A stretch of DNA of 50,256 bases from MAG-121220-bin8 sp965655865 (GCA_965655865.1 CBFHJJ010000010.1:1-50256); one strand, 5' to 3'; counted from the stretch's first letter, positions 31,459 to 41,754 are shown. A program made the numbers and translations. The notes: generated from the sequence alone by a model not told the origin.

Positions 31459-33843
31459 ATGAAAGATTATTTAACTCATCTAGTGTGTATAGTAGTTTTA
31501 ATATTGATTTCAGTTACTTATTTTTACCCTGTCTTATCAAATAAGTCTATCCAACAATCTGACATATCCCAATTTTCGGGAATGTCAAAACAAATAGTAG
31601 ACCACAGAGAAAAATTTAACGAGGAACCTTATTGGTTGGATAATGCATTTCTTGGAATGCCCTCCTACCAAGTTAGCGCCAAATACCCATTTGATTTGTT
31701 GTATTACATAGATCAAACTATAAGGTTTTTACCAAGACCCGCCGATTATTTGTTTTTGTATTTATTGTCTTTTTATTTTTTGATTATATCATTAAATATA
31801 AATTATAGATATGCGTTATTCGGTGCAATTGCTTTTGGGTTTTCTACATATTTGATAATAATATTGGGTGTTGGTCATAACACTAAAGCGTTAGCATTGG
31901 GATATTTACCCTTTATTATTGCTGGATTTTTAATGGTTTTAAGAGGGAAATATTTAAGTGGTTTTTTAATATCATCACTTTTTCTAGGTCTTCAGGTTCA
32001 TGCTAACCATTATCAAATGACTTACTACACGTTAATAATGCTTTTAGTTCTAGTGTTAGTTCATTATTATGATTTTTTAAGATTAAAGGATTTTAAAAAG
32101 ATATATAAATCTTTTCTTGTGTTTGCATTTGTAGGTTTACTTGCGCTTTTAATGAATTCACCTTCATTACTTGCTACAAAGGAATATTCAGAATTTAGTA
32201 CAAGAAGTAAAAGTGATATAACTATTAATGCTGATGGTTCAGCAAAAGAATCATTAAGTGGGTTAGACAAGGAATATATTACTGAGTACAGTTACGGAAT
32301 TTTAGAAAGTTTTAATCTTATTTTTCCTAGATTTATGGGTGGTGGTAGCTCTGAAAGAATCAGGGAAGATTCAAAACTCATGAATTTTATTAGATCATTA
32401 GATACTGATCAAGCTCAACAGGTTTATCAATACTCTAAAGTTTATTGGGGAAATCAACCAATTGTAGCAGCTCCTGCTTACATAGGAATTTCCATATTTT
32501 TTATATTTCTTTTGTCTATTTTACTTGTAAATGATTTAAACAGAAAATGGATATTGATAGCTATTTCAATATCGCTGCTTTTATCATGGGGAAAGAATTT
32601 TTCGTTTTTAACTGACTTAATGATAGACTATTTCCCTTTATATGATAAATTCAGAGCTGTTTCCTCTATACAGGTAATTATAGAATTTTGTATCCCCTTA
32701 TTTACTGTTATCGGTATAAGCAAATTCTTTTCAAATAATACAAAGGAAATACAAAAATTAAATTCATTAAAATATGTATCTGGGTTTTTAGTTTCATTGA
32801 TTTTAGTTTTTTATTTTTTTGGAACAAGTATTTTAGATTTTAAATCTGATTTTGAAATTTTTTCTCAGTATCCAGAAATACTTAATTTAATTATTGAGGA
32901 AAGACAATATGTTTTTGAAAGAGATGTTTTAAGATCTTTAACTATAGTCGTTTGTTGTTCAGTTACCTTTTATTTATTCATAAAAAAAATTATCAAAAAA
33001 GATTTGACATTTTTAATCATTACAACAATTGTAATATTTGATTTATGGACAGTAGATAAAAATTATGTAAACTCAGATCAATTTGTTAATAAATCTTTAG
33101 TTGAGATTCCATTTCAAAAAACAATAGCAGATAAAGCTATTTTAAAAGACGATTCTGATTTTAGAGTATTTGAACTAGCAGGCGGCTTTTCTAACGCAAG
33201 AACATCATATTTTCATAAATCAATTGCGGGATATCATGCTGCAAAACCCAAAAGAATTCAAAATTTATACGACTTCTATATAAGTAAAAACAGTTTTGAT
33301 GTGCTTAACATGTTAAACGTAAAATACTTTATACAAAACAGCGAGGATAATCCATTAGGAGTTACTAGAAACCCCAACAATTTAGGTAATGCTTGGTTTG
33401 TTAAAAATATTATTAATGTTGAAAATTCTAACGAGGAATTATTAGAGTTAAAAAATATTGACTTAGCAAACACCTGTTTGTCTCAAAATACCGAGATAAT
33501 TAATACAAATTTTCAATTAAATGATACAAATGAAATCAAATTAATATCAAGAAGAGCTAATCAATTAATTTATAGTTCACAAATTGATTCTAATCAATTT
33601 GCAGTTTTTTCTGAGGCTTTTTATAATAATGGTTGGCAAGCTTACATTGATAATAAACCAGTTAATCATTTTAAAGTCAATTATTTGTTAAGAGGAATGG
33701 AAATACCAAAAGGCACTCATGAGATAAAGTTTGAATTTAAACCTGAGGTAATTAATACTGGTTTTTATCTTTCATTATTATCTTATATGATTTTTATATC
33801 TATGCTTATTAAATTTATTATACTTAAAAAAGATGTACAATAA
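31459..33843 (+). CDS. YfhO-family membrane protein (glycosyltransferase-like)
   Basis: A 794-aa integral membrane protein with about a dozen hydrophobic segments and a C-terminal soluble domain. LDNAFLGMPSYQVSAKYPFD near residues 53-72 and the GWQAYIDNKPVNHFKVNYLL end domain are typical of YfhO proteins, a family linked to glycosylation of lipoteichoic acid in Firmicutes and fairly universal in Bacteroidota. It is the largest gene of a plus-strand glycan operon: DUF4834 precedes it by 12 bases and the methyltransferase gene overlaps its end by 11 bases. Exact sugar donor and acceptor are unknown. Confidence 0.9.
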   Translation: MKDYLTHLVCIVVLILISVTYFYPVLSNKSIQQSDISQFSGMSKQIVDHREKFNEEPYWLDNAFLGMPSYQVSAKYPFDLLYYIDQTIRFLPRPADYLFLYLLSFYFLIISLNINYRYALFGAIAFGFSTYLIIILGVGHNTKALALGYLPFIIAGFLMVLRGKYLSGFLISSLFLGLQVHANHYQMTYYTLIMLLVLVLVHYYDFLRLKDFKKIYKSFLVFAFVGLLALLMNSPSLLATKEYSEFSTRSKSDITINADGSAKESLSGLDKEYITEYSYGILESFNLIFPRFMGGGSSERIREDSKLMNFIRSLDTDQAQQVYQYSKVYWGNQPIVAAPAYIGISIFFIFLLSILLVNDLNRKWILIAISISLLLSWGKNFSFLTDLMIDYFPLYDKFRAVSSIQVIIEFCIPLFTVIGISKFFSNNTKEIQKLNSLKYVSGFLVSLILVFYFFGTSILDFKSDFEIFSQYPEILNLIIEERQYVFERDVLRSLTIVVCCSVTFYLFIKKIIKKDLTFLIITTIVIFDLWTVDKNYVNSDQFVNKSLVEIPFQKTIADKAILKDDSDFRVFELAGGFSNARTSYFHKSIAGYHAAKPKRIQNLYDFYISKNSFDVLNMLNVKYFIQNSEDNPLGVTRNPNNLGNAWFVKNIINVENSNEELLELKNIDLANTCLSQNTEIINTNFQLNDTNEIKLISRRANQLIYSSQIDSNQFAVFSEAFYNNGWQAYIDNKPVNHFKVNYLLRGMEIPKGTHEIKFEFKPEVINTGFYLSLLSYMIFISMLIKFIILKKDVQ

Positions 33844-34414
33844 AATTCCAAAAAAACGATATCAAAGAACTTTAAGTATGCTTAAAGAAGTTTGTCCTTC
33901 TCCATCGGTAGTTTATGACTTAGGTGTTGCAAATCCACTTGCTCAATTAATGAAAGATAATAATTATAAAGTCTATAATTCTGGCGCTCAAGATTTAGAT
34001 ATTGATTTTAAAGTAAATATCCCTGATGATGTTGATTTAGTTACTGGCTTTGAAATTCTTGAACATCTTGTTTCTCCTTTTCCTTTACTGAGTTCATTAA
34101 ATGCTAAAAGGCTATTTCTAACTGTTCCTTTAAATTTATGGTTTTCGAAAGCTTACAGAAGTAAAACTGATGAAAGAGATCGTCATTTTCATGAATTTGA
34201 AGAATGGCAATTTGATTGGTTACTTGAAAAAGCAGGATGGAAAATCATAAAAAAAGAAAAATGGACTAATCCTTCATTCAAATTAGGTTTAAGACCTATT
34301 TTAAGAAATTTTCATAACAGGTATTATGCAGTTTATGCTGAAAGAGATAAATCTGGAACTTGGCCTAATAAGGATTCGTATACTAATTATTACAGAGGTG
34401 TTTTAAATCTATAA
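33833..34414 (+). CDS. SAM-dependent methyltransferase-like protein in the glycan operon
   Basis: A 193-aa protein with SVVYDLGVANPLAQLM as the motif-I strand and FEILEHLVSPFPLLSSL as a methyltransferase-type-11 segment. LFLTVPLNLWFSK resembles the strand 5 region. The C-terminal part (GLRPILRNFHNRYYAVYAERDK) is conserved in relatives near glycan operons. It probably methylates a sugar or a lipid-linked intermediate, but the substrate is not readable. It overlaps YfhO by 11 bases and precedes a glycosyltransferase by three bases. Confidence 0.78.
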   Translation: MYNKIPKKRYQRTLSMLKEVCPSPSVVYDLGVANPLAQLMKDNNYKVYNSGAQDLDIDFKVNIPDDVDLVTGFEILEHLVSPFPLLSSLNAKRLFLTVPLNLWFSKAYRSKTDERDRHFHEFEEWQFDWLLEKAGWKIIKKEKWTNPSFKLGLRPILRNFHNRYYAVYAERDKSGTWPNKDSYTNYYRGVLNL

Positions 34415-34417
34415 TCA

Positions 34418-35596
34418 ATGAAAATAGGCATGATATTAGACGCTCCTTATCCAATTGATCCTAGGGTCAGTAACGAAGCGAGTGCATTAATTTCAGCCGG
34501 TCATGATGTCTATTTGTTCTGCTTGTCTTATTCAAAGAAATTTATTAAAAAAGAAGTAGTTAATTCTATTAACGTCAGAAGATATTATTGTTCAAGGTTA
34601 ACTTATAAGTTTTCCGCGTTGGCATATACATTTCCTTTCTACAGAATAATAATGAGTAGAAAAATTAATAATTTCCTTTTTTCCAATAATATTGATAAAA
34701 TACATATTCATGATATTCAAATTGCTAGCTCTGTTTTTAAAGCTAATTTACAGTCACTTCCAATAACTTTAGATCTTCATGAAAACAGACCGGAAATTAT
34801 GAGGTTTTATAAGCATGTAAATTCTTTTTTTGGAAAACTATTAATATCTCCAAAGAAATGGAAAATTGCTGAAGAAAAATACAGTAAAGCAGCCGACAAT
34901 ATTATAGTTGTTACAAATGCTGCAAAAACTGAACTTTGTGAAAGGATTGGTTTATCTGAAAATAAAATAACAGTATTTCCAAATACGGTAAGAAAAAGTT
35001 TTTATACAGATTTTGATTTAGATCATGATTTAATTGATAAGTATAAAAATAATTTTGTTTTACTTTATCTTGGTAATACATCTAAAAGAAGAGGAATATC
35101 AACAGTTATTAATTCGTTGAAGTTTTTAAAAACTAAAATCCCTGAAATTAAATTTATTGTGGTTGGATCGAGCTCATATGACAATGAGTTAAAATATTTA
35201 TCCAAAATTAATGATGTACAAAATTTTATTTCTTTTGAAGGATGGAAACATGAAAATACTTTTCAATCCTATCTGTCGATTTGTGACATAGGTGTTTCTC
35301 CCTTAGAATCAAATATTCATCACGATACAACCTATGCAAATAAAATCTTTCAATATATGTCATTCGGCTGCCCTATGATTTGTAGTAATGTTGTAGCACA
35401 GAAAGAAATTGTAGAAAAACACAAGGTAGGAGAGTTGTTTAATCCAGGAAATGTAAAAGAATTCACAGACAAAGTAATTAGTCTATACAATGATGTTGAT
35501 AAAACCAATTTATATGCTTTGAATTCAAAAAATGCTATTAAAAATTTTTTAAATAATGATATTGTTTCAACTGAAATTATAAAAATGTATGGTTGA
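34418..35596 (+). CDS. GT-B glycosyltransferase, family 4-like
   Basis: A 392-aa predicted cytoplasmic or membrane-associated glycosyltransferase. The N-terminal Rossmann domain begins IGMILDAPYPIDPRVSNEASAL and has ITLDLHENRPEIM. The C-terminal nucleotide-sugar domain has FVLLYLGNTSKRRGISTVI and the donor-binding block DIGVSPLES...YANKIFQYMSFGCPMICS, typical of GT4. It probably adds a sugar to a growing glycan on the cytoplasmic face. It overlaps the next glycosyltransferase gene by eight bases, consistent with translational coupling. Donor and linkage unknown. Confidence 0.9.
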   Translation: MKIGMILDAPYPIDPRVSNEASALISAGHDVYLFCLSYSKKFIKKEVVNSINVRRYYCSRLTYKFSALAYTFPFYRIIMSRKINNFLFSNNIDKIHIHDIQIASSVFKANLQSLPITLDLHENRPEIMRFYKHVNSFFGKLLISPKKWKIAEEKYSKAADNIIVVTNAAKTELCERIGLSENKITVFPNTVRKSFYTDFDLDHDLIDKYKNNFVLLYLGNTSKRRGISTVINSLKFLKTKIPEIKFIVVGSSSYDNELKYLSKINDVQNFISFEGWKHENTFQSYLSICDIGVSPLESNIHHDTTYANKIFQYMSFGCPMICSNVVAQKEIVEKHKVGELFNPGNVKEFTDKVISLYNDVDKTNLYALNSKNAIKNFLNNDIVSTEIIKMYG

Positions 35597-36848
35597 TAAA
35601 AAAATATTAATCATAACTTATTATTGGCCTCCATCTGGTGGTTCTGGTGTTCAACGTTGGCTGAATTTCTCAAATTACTTAGTTGATTTGGGATATGATG
35701 TTACAGTACTTTCACCAGAATTTGCAGATTATCCGATATTAGATAATAGTTTAATTAATCAAATCAATCCTTTAGTTAAAATTTTAAAGGTACCTGTTTT
35801 TGAACCTGCTAAGTTTTTTAAATCAAAATCAAAAAATTCAGATAATATTGAAAATAAAGGAATTATAAATTATTTAAAATTATTTATCAGATCTAATTTT
35901 TTCTTTCCCGATTCTAGAACGTTTTGGATAAATAAAGTAGTAAAAACAGCATCTTCTTTTATCAGTAAAAACAATATAAACTGCGTTATAACTACTTCTC
36001 CGCCATTTAGTATTAATATAATTGGTTATAAATTGAAATTGAAAAATAATATTAAATGGATCTCTGATTACAGAGATCCCTGGTCAGATTTTTTTCAATT
36101 CAAAGAAATGCCAATGTTTAGTAATATTAAAAAAAAACATTTTAATTGGGAGAAGAAATGTCTAAAAACTGCTGATTTGGTAATTGTAACATCACCTTCA
36201 TTAAAAACAACATATTCTAAAATTAATTCAAGTACACATTTGATTACTAATGGCTTTGATACTGTCAAAGACACTATTAATTCTAAAGAATTTGAGATTA
36301 TGTACTCTGGTGTTATGAAATCATCTCAAAACCCAAAAATGTTATGGAAAACTCTTTATAATATTTCAAATACAAATAAATCATTTAAAAATGACTTTAA
36401 ATTAACTCTGATAGGTAGTTTTGATAAATCTATTCATCAAAACAAACATCTAAAAAAATTAAAAGAAAATGTAATTTTTAAAGATTACATAAGTAAAGAT
36501 TTGTTGAGTAAGAACTTGTCAACTGCAAAAGTGTTTATTTTATGTGATATTAACCAGCCAAAAGGAGGTAATATAATCCCCGGAAAGTTTTTTCATTACA
36601 TGTCATATAAAATTCCAATAATTGCTTTTTCATCAAAAAATAGTGATACTTCAAATATTGTAAATGAAACTAAATGTGGAAATGTATTTGATTTTTCAAA
36701 TGAAATTGATTTAAAAAATCATATTTTAGAACTGTATTCTAATTTTAAAAACGGTTCTTATTTAGTTAAACCAATTGAAATTAAAAAATATAAGTATTCA
36801 AGTCTTAGTTCTGAATTAGAATCACTTATTAAAAAAACAATAGATTAG
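35589..36848 (+). CDS. GT-B glycosyltransferase, family 4-like
   Basis: A 419-aa glycosyltransferase. The N-terminus IITYYWPPSGGSGVQRWLNF is a typical GT4 opening, with ITTSPPFSINIIGYKLK and WISDYRDPWSDF in the acceptor domain. The donor domain has FEIMYSGVMKSSQNPKMLWK and GGNIIPGKFFHYMSYKIPIIAFS. It probably transfers a sugar in the same pathway as the preceding GT4 gene, which it overlaps by eight bases; the flippase start overlaps its stop by one base. Donor and linkage cannot be read from sequence. Confidence 0.9.
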   Translation: MVDKKILIITYYWPPSGGSGVQRWLNFSNYLVDLGYDVTVLSPEFADYPILDNSLINQINPLVKILKVPVFEPAKFFKSKSKNSDNIENKGIINYLKLFIRSNFFFPDSRTFWINKVVKTASSFISKNNINCVITTSPPFSINIIGYKLKLKNNIKWISDYRDPWSDFFQFKEMPMFSNIKKKHFNWEKKCLKTADLVIVTSPSLKTTYSKINSSTHLITNGFDTVKDTINSKEFEIMYSGVMKSSQNPKMLWKTLYNISNTNKSFKNDFKLTLIGSFDKSIHQNKHLKKLKENVIFKDYISKDLLSKNLSTAKVFILCDINQPKGGNIIPGKFFHYMSYKIPIIAFSSKNSDTSNIVNETKCGNVFDFSNEIDLKNHILELYSNFKNGSYLVKPIEIKKYKYSSLSSELESLIKKTID

Positions 36849-38299
36849 TGGGTATAGTTTTTAAACAAACATCATGGAATATTTTAACAATTTCTATTGC
36901 GATATTAATCGGTGGTGTTAATACATTATATTTTTACCCTGAGTTTCTTAAAGATAATTATTATGGATTAGTAGTTTTTTTGTTAGCCACATCAAATCTG
37001 TTGCAACCTTTAATGTCATTTGGAGCTCAACACACTATTATAAAGTTTTTTAGTTCTTTTAATGATAAAAAAAAGAAGGACCAATTTTTGTCTAGTGTGA
37101 TTTTTTTGCCTTTATTTTTTATTATACCTATTACTTTTTTGGTAGTTCAATTTCATGATTTAATCGCACAGTTTTTATCTGTCAAAAATCCAATAATAGA
37201 ATCTTACATATGGGTGATTTTCCTAGTTTCATTCGCAACTTCTTATTTTGAAGTTTTCTATTCTTGGTCTAGAGTTCAGTTCAAATCAATTTTTGGAAAT
37301 GTTTTGAAAGAAATTTACCCTCGTGTTTCAGTTCTTTCCTTGTTAATATTAGTGTCCGTTGATGCTTTAGGTAAAGAAGATTTTATTTGGTGGTTAACAG
37401 GTTTATATTACTTGAGATTAATTTTAATGATATTTTATTCACTTTACTTATATAGACCTGAATTTTCAATAGTAATTCCAAAGAACTATAAAGAGATTCT
37501 TTCATATTCTTTTTATATTTTATTAGCTGGATCTGCTGCAAGTTTTCTCATAGATATTGATAAATACATGATACCCCAAAAAGAAGCTATAAGCCAAACT
37601 GCTTATTACGCTGTAGCTGTTTTTATAGCAACAGTAGTAGAAATTCCAGGAAGAGCAATGTTTCAAATATTAAATCCATTAGTTGCTAAATCATTGAACG
37701 AGCAGAATTTTTCTGAGTTAAAAAATCTTTACAATAAAAGTTCTGAAAATTTATTACTTGTTAGTGGTTTGTTTTTCTTGTTAATAAATTTAAATATAGA
37801 TTCTTTTTATCTTTTGTTAAACAATGAATATTACTCAAACGCCTCATTGGTTGTTTTAATAATTTCATCTGCAAAATTGATTCAAATGAGTTTTGGATGT
37901 GGACCTGCAATATTAGCTACATCCACATTTTATAGAATTACTCTTCCGTTTTCAATTTCAATGGCAGTATCAGTTTATTTACTCAATGATTATTTAATAG
38001 ATTTATATGGAATTAATGGCGCAGCAATATCAACTTTTATTGTACTATTAATATTTACAGTTTTAAAGGTCTTATATATTGTATTTAAGATAAAAATTCA
38101 ACCGTACAACTTAAATTCTTTAAAAATAATATTTTCAATTTTTACAGTTTATTCGATAAGCTATTTTATTAATATTAACACTAATCCTCTGCTAGAAATT
38201 ATGGTAAGATCAGTTGGTATAATAATCACTTATTTAATTATGATTTATTTTTTAGGAATTTCTCAAAAATTAAAAGATTTATTGAACTTAAAATTTTAA
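36848..38299 (+). CDS. Lipopolysaccharide/polysaccharide flippase, Wzx/MATE-like
   Basis: A 483-aa inner-membrane protein with about 12-14 hydrophobic segments of the MOP superfamily. The start TSWNILTISIAILIGGVNTLYFYPEFL and the central VEIPGRAMFQILNPLVAKSLNEQNF resemble oligosaccharide flippases (Wzx). It should move a lipid-linked glycan made by the preceding genes to the periplasmic side. It begins at GTG 36848, overlapping the preceding stop by one base. Its 3' end overlaps the convergent uvrA by 12 bases. No Wzy-type polymerase is seen next to it. Confidence 0.87.
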   Translation: MGIVFKQTSWNILTISIAILIGGVNTLYFYPEFLKDNYYGLVVFLLATSNLLQPLMSFGAQHTIIKFFSSFNDKKKKDQFLSSVIFLPLFFIIPITFLVVQFHDLIAQFLSVKNPIIESYIWVIFLVSFATSYFEVFYSWSRVQFKSIFGNVLKEIYPRVSVLSLLILVSVDALGKEDFIWWLTGLYYLRLILMIFYSLYLYRPEFSIVIPKNYKEILSYSFYILLAGSAASFLIDIDKYMIPQKEAISQTAYYAVAVFIATVVEIPGRAMFQILNPLVAKSLNEQNFSELKNLYNKSSENLLLVSGLFFLLINLNIDSFYLLLNNEYYSNASLVVLIISSAKLIQMSFGCGPAILATSTFYRITLPFSISMAVSVYLLNDYLIDLYGINGAAISTFIVLLIFTVLKVLYIVFKIKIQPYNLNSLKIIFSIFTVYSISYFININTNPLLEIMVRSVGIIITYLIMIYFLGISQKLKDLLNLKF

Positions 38300-41059
38300 T
38301 TCTAAATATTTTTTTAATCTTGATTTTTTTTCTGAGATAAGATTGTTTGGTGAACCATTAAAAATTAAATCACCCCCGTTTTCACCTCCATCTGGACCTA
38401 AGTCAATAATATTATCCGAACATTTTATAAGATCTAGATTGTGTTCAACAACAATAATCGAGTGACCGTTATCTATTAGTGAGTTAAAAGATTTAAGTAA
38501 TTTTTTTATATCATGAAAATGTAGTCCTGTTGTTGGCTCATCAAAAATGAATAATGTTTTTTTACCTTTATTTCCTTTCAAAAGAAAGGTAGCTAATTTT
38601 ATTCTTTGAGCTTCTCCACCAGAGAGAGTTGACGAGGATTGTCCAAGTTGAACATAACCCATTCCCACATCTTGTAGAGGTTTAAGTTTATTGCTTATTT
38701 TTTTATTATCGTTAATTGAGAAGAAATCTATAGCTTCATCAACAGTCATTGTGAGAATATCATCAATTGTTTTTTTATGATATTTTACTTTTAAAATTTC
38801 ATTTTTAAATCTTTTTCCTTTGCAATTTTCACAAACTAAACTTACATCTGCCATGAATTGCATTTCTATCTTAACATTTCCTTCGCCTTTGCAGTTTTCA
38901 CATCTACCCCCGTCAACATTAAAAGAAAAATGTTTTGCTTTATAATTATTTAATTTAGATAATTTTAAAGAAGAATATAAATTACGAATATCATCATATA
39001 TTTTTAAATATGTTACTGGATTAGATCTTGATGAAGTTCCTATTGGATTTTGATCAATGAATTCAATTTCATCAATTTTTGATAAATCTCCACTAATACT
39101 ATCAAATTGACCAGGTTTTATCTTAAATATTCCTTTTTCTTTTAATAAAGCAGGGTAAAGAATTTTTTTAACTAATGTGGTTTTGCCACTTCCTGAAACT
39201 CCTGTAACAACAGTCAGATTATTTAATGGAAACTCTACATTAATATTTTTAAGATTATTTTCTCTTGCGCCCTTTATTATAATTTTTCCAGAACTATATC
39301 TAGGTTTATTTGGTCTAGTAATTTCTTCATGATTATTTAAATATTTTGATGTTAAACTATTAGATTTTAATATCTCTTTTATAGTTCCTTGAGCTACCAC
39401 CAAACCACCATTAGAACCTGCTTTAGGACCAATATCAACTATCTGATCTGCACATCTTATTATATCCTCATCATGTTCTACTACAATTACTGTATTTCCA
39501 AGATTAGTTAATTCTTTCAAAATTTCAATCAATTTTTCAGTATCCCTTGGATGAAGACCTATACTAGGTTCATCAAGTACATAAAGTGAACTTACTAATG
39601 AGCTCCCTAAAGATGTTGCTAAATTGATTCTTTGAGATTCACCTCCAGAAAGTGTGCTAGATCTTCTATTTAGTGTTAAATAACCAAGTCCTACGTTATT
39701 TATGAATTTAAGTCGACTATTTATTTCTTTCAAAATTCTTGAAGACAATTCATTTTCATATTTATTTAGTTTAAGATTATTAAAAAAAATAATCACTGAG
39801 CTAATTGGCATCTGAACTAGTTCAGTAATTGATTTATTATTTATTTTAACATAGGAAGATTCTTTTTTTAATCTGTTTCCGTTGCAATCTGAACAAGTAG
39901 TTTTACCCCTGTAACGAGAAAGCATAACTCTGTTTTGAATCTTATATATTTTTGACTCAAGTTTATTAAAAAAATAATTTATACCCTTGAAATACTCATT
40001 TCCTTCCCAGATTAATTTTTTTTGATCATTTGAAAGCTTGTAATATGGTTTGTGAATAGGGAATTTAAAACTTGAAGCATTTTTTATTAATTCATTTTTA
40101 TACTTTTTTAATTTTTCACCTCTCCAAGGTGCAATTGCATTTTCATATATAGATAATCCCGTGTTTGGAACTACCAGTTCAGGGTCTATTCCTACAATGT
40201 CTCCATAACCTCCGCATTTAGAACAGGCTCCTAAAGGATTATTAAAGCTAAATAAGTGTTGAGAAGGTTCGTTGAATTTTATATTGTCTTTTTCAAAATT
40301 ATTGTTAAAATTAAATTCTTTTTTAAGATTTAAGTTCTCTACAGTTATTTTACCTTTGCCTTCGTAAAAAGCTAATTCAATCGAATCAGACAATCTATTT
40401 AAATAATCATTATCGTCTTTATAAACAGATCTATCAACAACTAAATAAAATTTTTTATTATCTAAACTTTCTAATTCTTCAATTCTTTTAATTTGATTAT
40501 TTATTTTAATTCTAGCAAAGCCTTGTTCTTTAATCAAGTTTAAAGCTTGTTCGCTTTCAGAAAGTTTATTTATTGTTTTTTGAGACATAATTATGAACTT
40601 GTCTCCACTCTTAAACTCTTTTATTTTATCAATAACAGATTTTATAGAATCTTTTTTAACTTCTGAATTCGAAATAGGAGAGTAGGTTTTTCCAATTCTA
40701 GCAAACAATAATTTTAAATAATCATAAATTTCTGAGGAAGTCCCAACTGTAGATCGTGGATTTGAATTATTAACTTTTTGTTCAATTGCGATAGCAGGTG
40801 AAATTCCTGTAATACTATCAACAAGAGGTTTATTTAGTTTTCCTAAAAATTGTCTTGCATATGATGATAAGCTTTCAATATATCTTCTTTGACCCTCTGC
40901 ATAAAGAGTGTCGAAAGCTAAACTTGACTTTCCGGAACCAGAAAGACCAGTAATGACAACTAACTTATTTTTAGGAATATCTAAATCTATATTTTTTAGA
41001 TTATGCATTTTAGCTCCTCTAATTTTTATAAACCCAGGATTTAATTTTTGTTTTTTCAA
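38288..41059 (-). CDS. uvrA: UvrABC system protein A (excinuclease ABC subunit A)
   Basis: A 923-aa DNA-damage sensor of nucleotide excision repair with two ABC ATPase halves. Walker A motifs GLSGSGKSS (N half) and GVSGSGKTT (C half), and the two LSGGE signatures (STLSGGESQRINLA and STLSGGEAQRIKLA) are intact. Zinc-finger Cys pairs occur in CSKCGGYGD, CSDCNGNRLK and GGRCENCKGEGN / CENCKGKRFK. Length is normal for the family. The start codon is TTG at 41059. The gene is followed by a 12-base overlap with the flippase gene. Damage recognition works with UvrB, which is not in the window. Confidence 0.98.
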   Translation of the reverse strand: MKKQKLNPGFIKIRGAKMHNLKNIDLDIPKNKLVVITGLSGSGKSSLAFDTLYAEGQRRYIESLSSYARQFLGKLNKPLVDSITGISPAIAIEQKVNNSNPRSTVGTSSEIYDYLKLLFARIGKTYSPISNSEVKKDSIKSVIDKIKEFKSGDKFIIMSQKTINKLSESEQALNLIKEQGFARIKINNQIKRIEELESLDNKKFYLVVDRSVYKDDNDYLNRLSDSIELAFYEGKGKITVENLNLKKEFNFNNNFEKDNIKFNEPSQHLFSFNNPLGACSKCGGYGDIVGIDPELVVPNTGLSIYENAIAPWRGEKLKKYKNELIKNASSFKFPIHKPYYKLSNDQKKLIWEGNEYFKGINYFFNKLESKIYKIQNRVMLSRYRGKTTCSDCNGNRLKKESSYVKINNKSITELVQMPISSVIIFFNNLKLNKYENELSSRILKEINSRLKFINNVGLGYLTLNRRSSTLSGGESQRINLATSLGSSLVSSLYVLDEPSIGLHPRDTEKLIEILKELTNLGNTVIVVEHDEDIIRCADQIVDIGPKAGSNGGLVVAQGTIKEILKSNSLTSKYLNNHEEITRPNKPRYSSGKIIIKGARENNLKNINVEFPLNNLTVVTGVSGSGKTTLVKKILYPALLKEKGIFKIKPGQFDSISGDLSKIDEIEFIDQNPIGTSSRSNPVTYLKIYDDIRNLYSSLKLSKLNNYKAKHFSFNVDGGRCENCKGEGNVKIEMQFMADVSLVCENCKGKRFKNEILKVKYHKKTIDDILTMTVDEAIDFFSINDNKKISNKLKPLQDVGMGYVQLGQSSSTLSGGEAQRIKLATFLLKGNKGKKTLFIFDEPTTGLHFHDIKKLLKSFNSLIDNGHSIIVVEHNLDLIKCSDNIIDLGPDGGENGGDLIFNGSPNNLISEKKSRLKKYLELKF

Positions 41060-41106
41060 ATTCTAAAATAATCTATAAATATAATCTTTAAATCATTTTA
41101 AATATT

Positions 41107-41754
41107 TTAATTTTTCAAAGAATTAATTACTGATTTTCTTCCGATTTTTTTGGTAATAGGGTCATTATTTAAATTCCATCCTCTTGCTGGAGAAAATTTT
41201 CTTCCGTACCATATTATTTGTAAATGAAGTTTATTCCATAAATTTTCAGGAAAGAGTCTTTTAGCATCTTTTTCAGTTGTTTTTACATTTTTTCCATTGG
41301 ACATTCCCCACCTGTACATAAGTCGGTGTATATGTGTATCAACAGGGAATGTAGGTATATTAAATGCTTGTGCTAGTACAACACTAGCTGTTTTGTGACC
41401 AACTGCAGGTAATTCTTCTAAATCTTCGAAATTATCTGGAACATTTCCATTATGTTTTGTAATCAATATTTGAGATAATCCATGAATCCCTTTAGATTTC
41501 ATAGGAGAAAGACCTACAGGTTTAATAATTTGTCTTATTTCATCAATACTAAGTTTAACCATATCGTATGGATTATCTGCTTTGGAAAACAAAATAGGGG
41601 TAACCTTATTCACTCCAATATCTGTACTCTGGGCAGATAATAATACCGCAATTAAAAGTGTGTATGGATCTTTGTGATTTAGAGGAATCGGAACTTTTGG
41701 AAAAAGTAGTTCTAACGTATCAATTATGTAATTAATTTTTTCAGATTTGTTCAT
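41107..41754 (-). CDS. nth: Endonuclease III-like DNA glycosylase lacking the Fe-S cluster cysteines
   Basis: A 215-aa HhH-GPD DNA glycosylase/AP lyase that should remove oxidised pyrimidines. The helix-hairpin-helix LEELPAVGHKTASVVL carries the catalytic Lys121, and FPVDTHIHR carries the catalytic Asp139, so the active site is intact. The usual C-terminal CX6CX2CX5C cluster is absent: the region after WYGRKFSPARGW has no Cys, and the whole protein has none. Relatives in Flavobacteriia may share this. It lies 47 bases upstream of uvrA on the same strand, a repair-gene pairing. Confidence 0.93.
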   Translation of the reverse strand: MNKSEKINYIIDTLELLFPKVPIPLNHKDPYTLLIAVLLSAQSTDIGVNKVTPILFSKADNPYDMVKLSIDEIRQIIKPVGLSPMKSKGIHGLSQILITKHNGNVPDNFEDLEELPAVGHKTASVVLAQAFNIPTFPVDTHIHRLMYRWGMSNGKNVKTTEKDAKRLFPENLWNKLHLQIIWYGRKFSPARGWNLNNDPITKKIGRKSVINSLKN

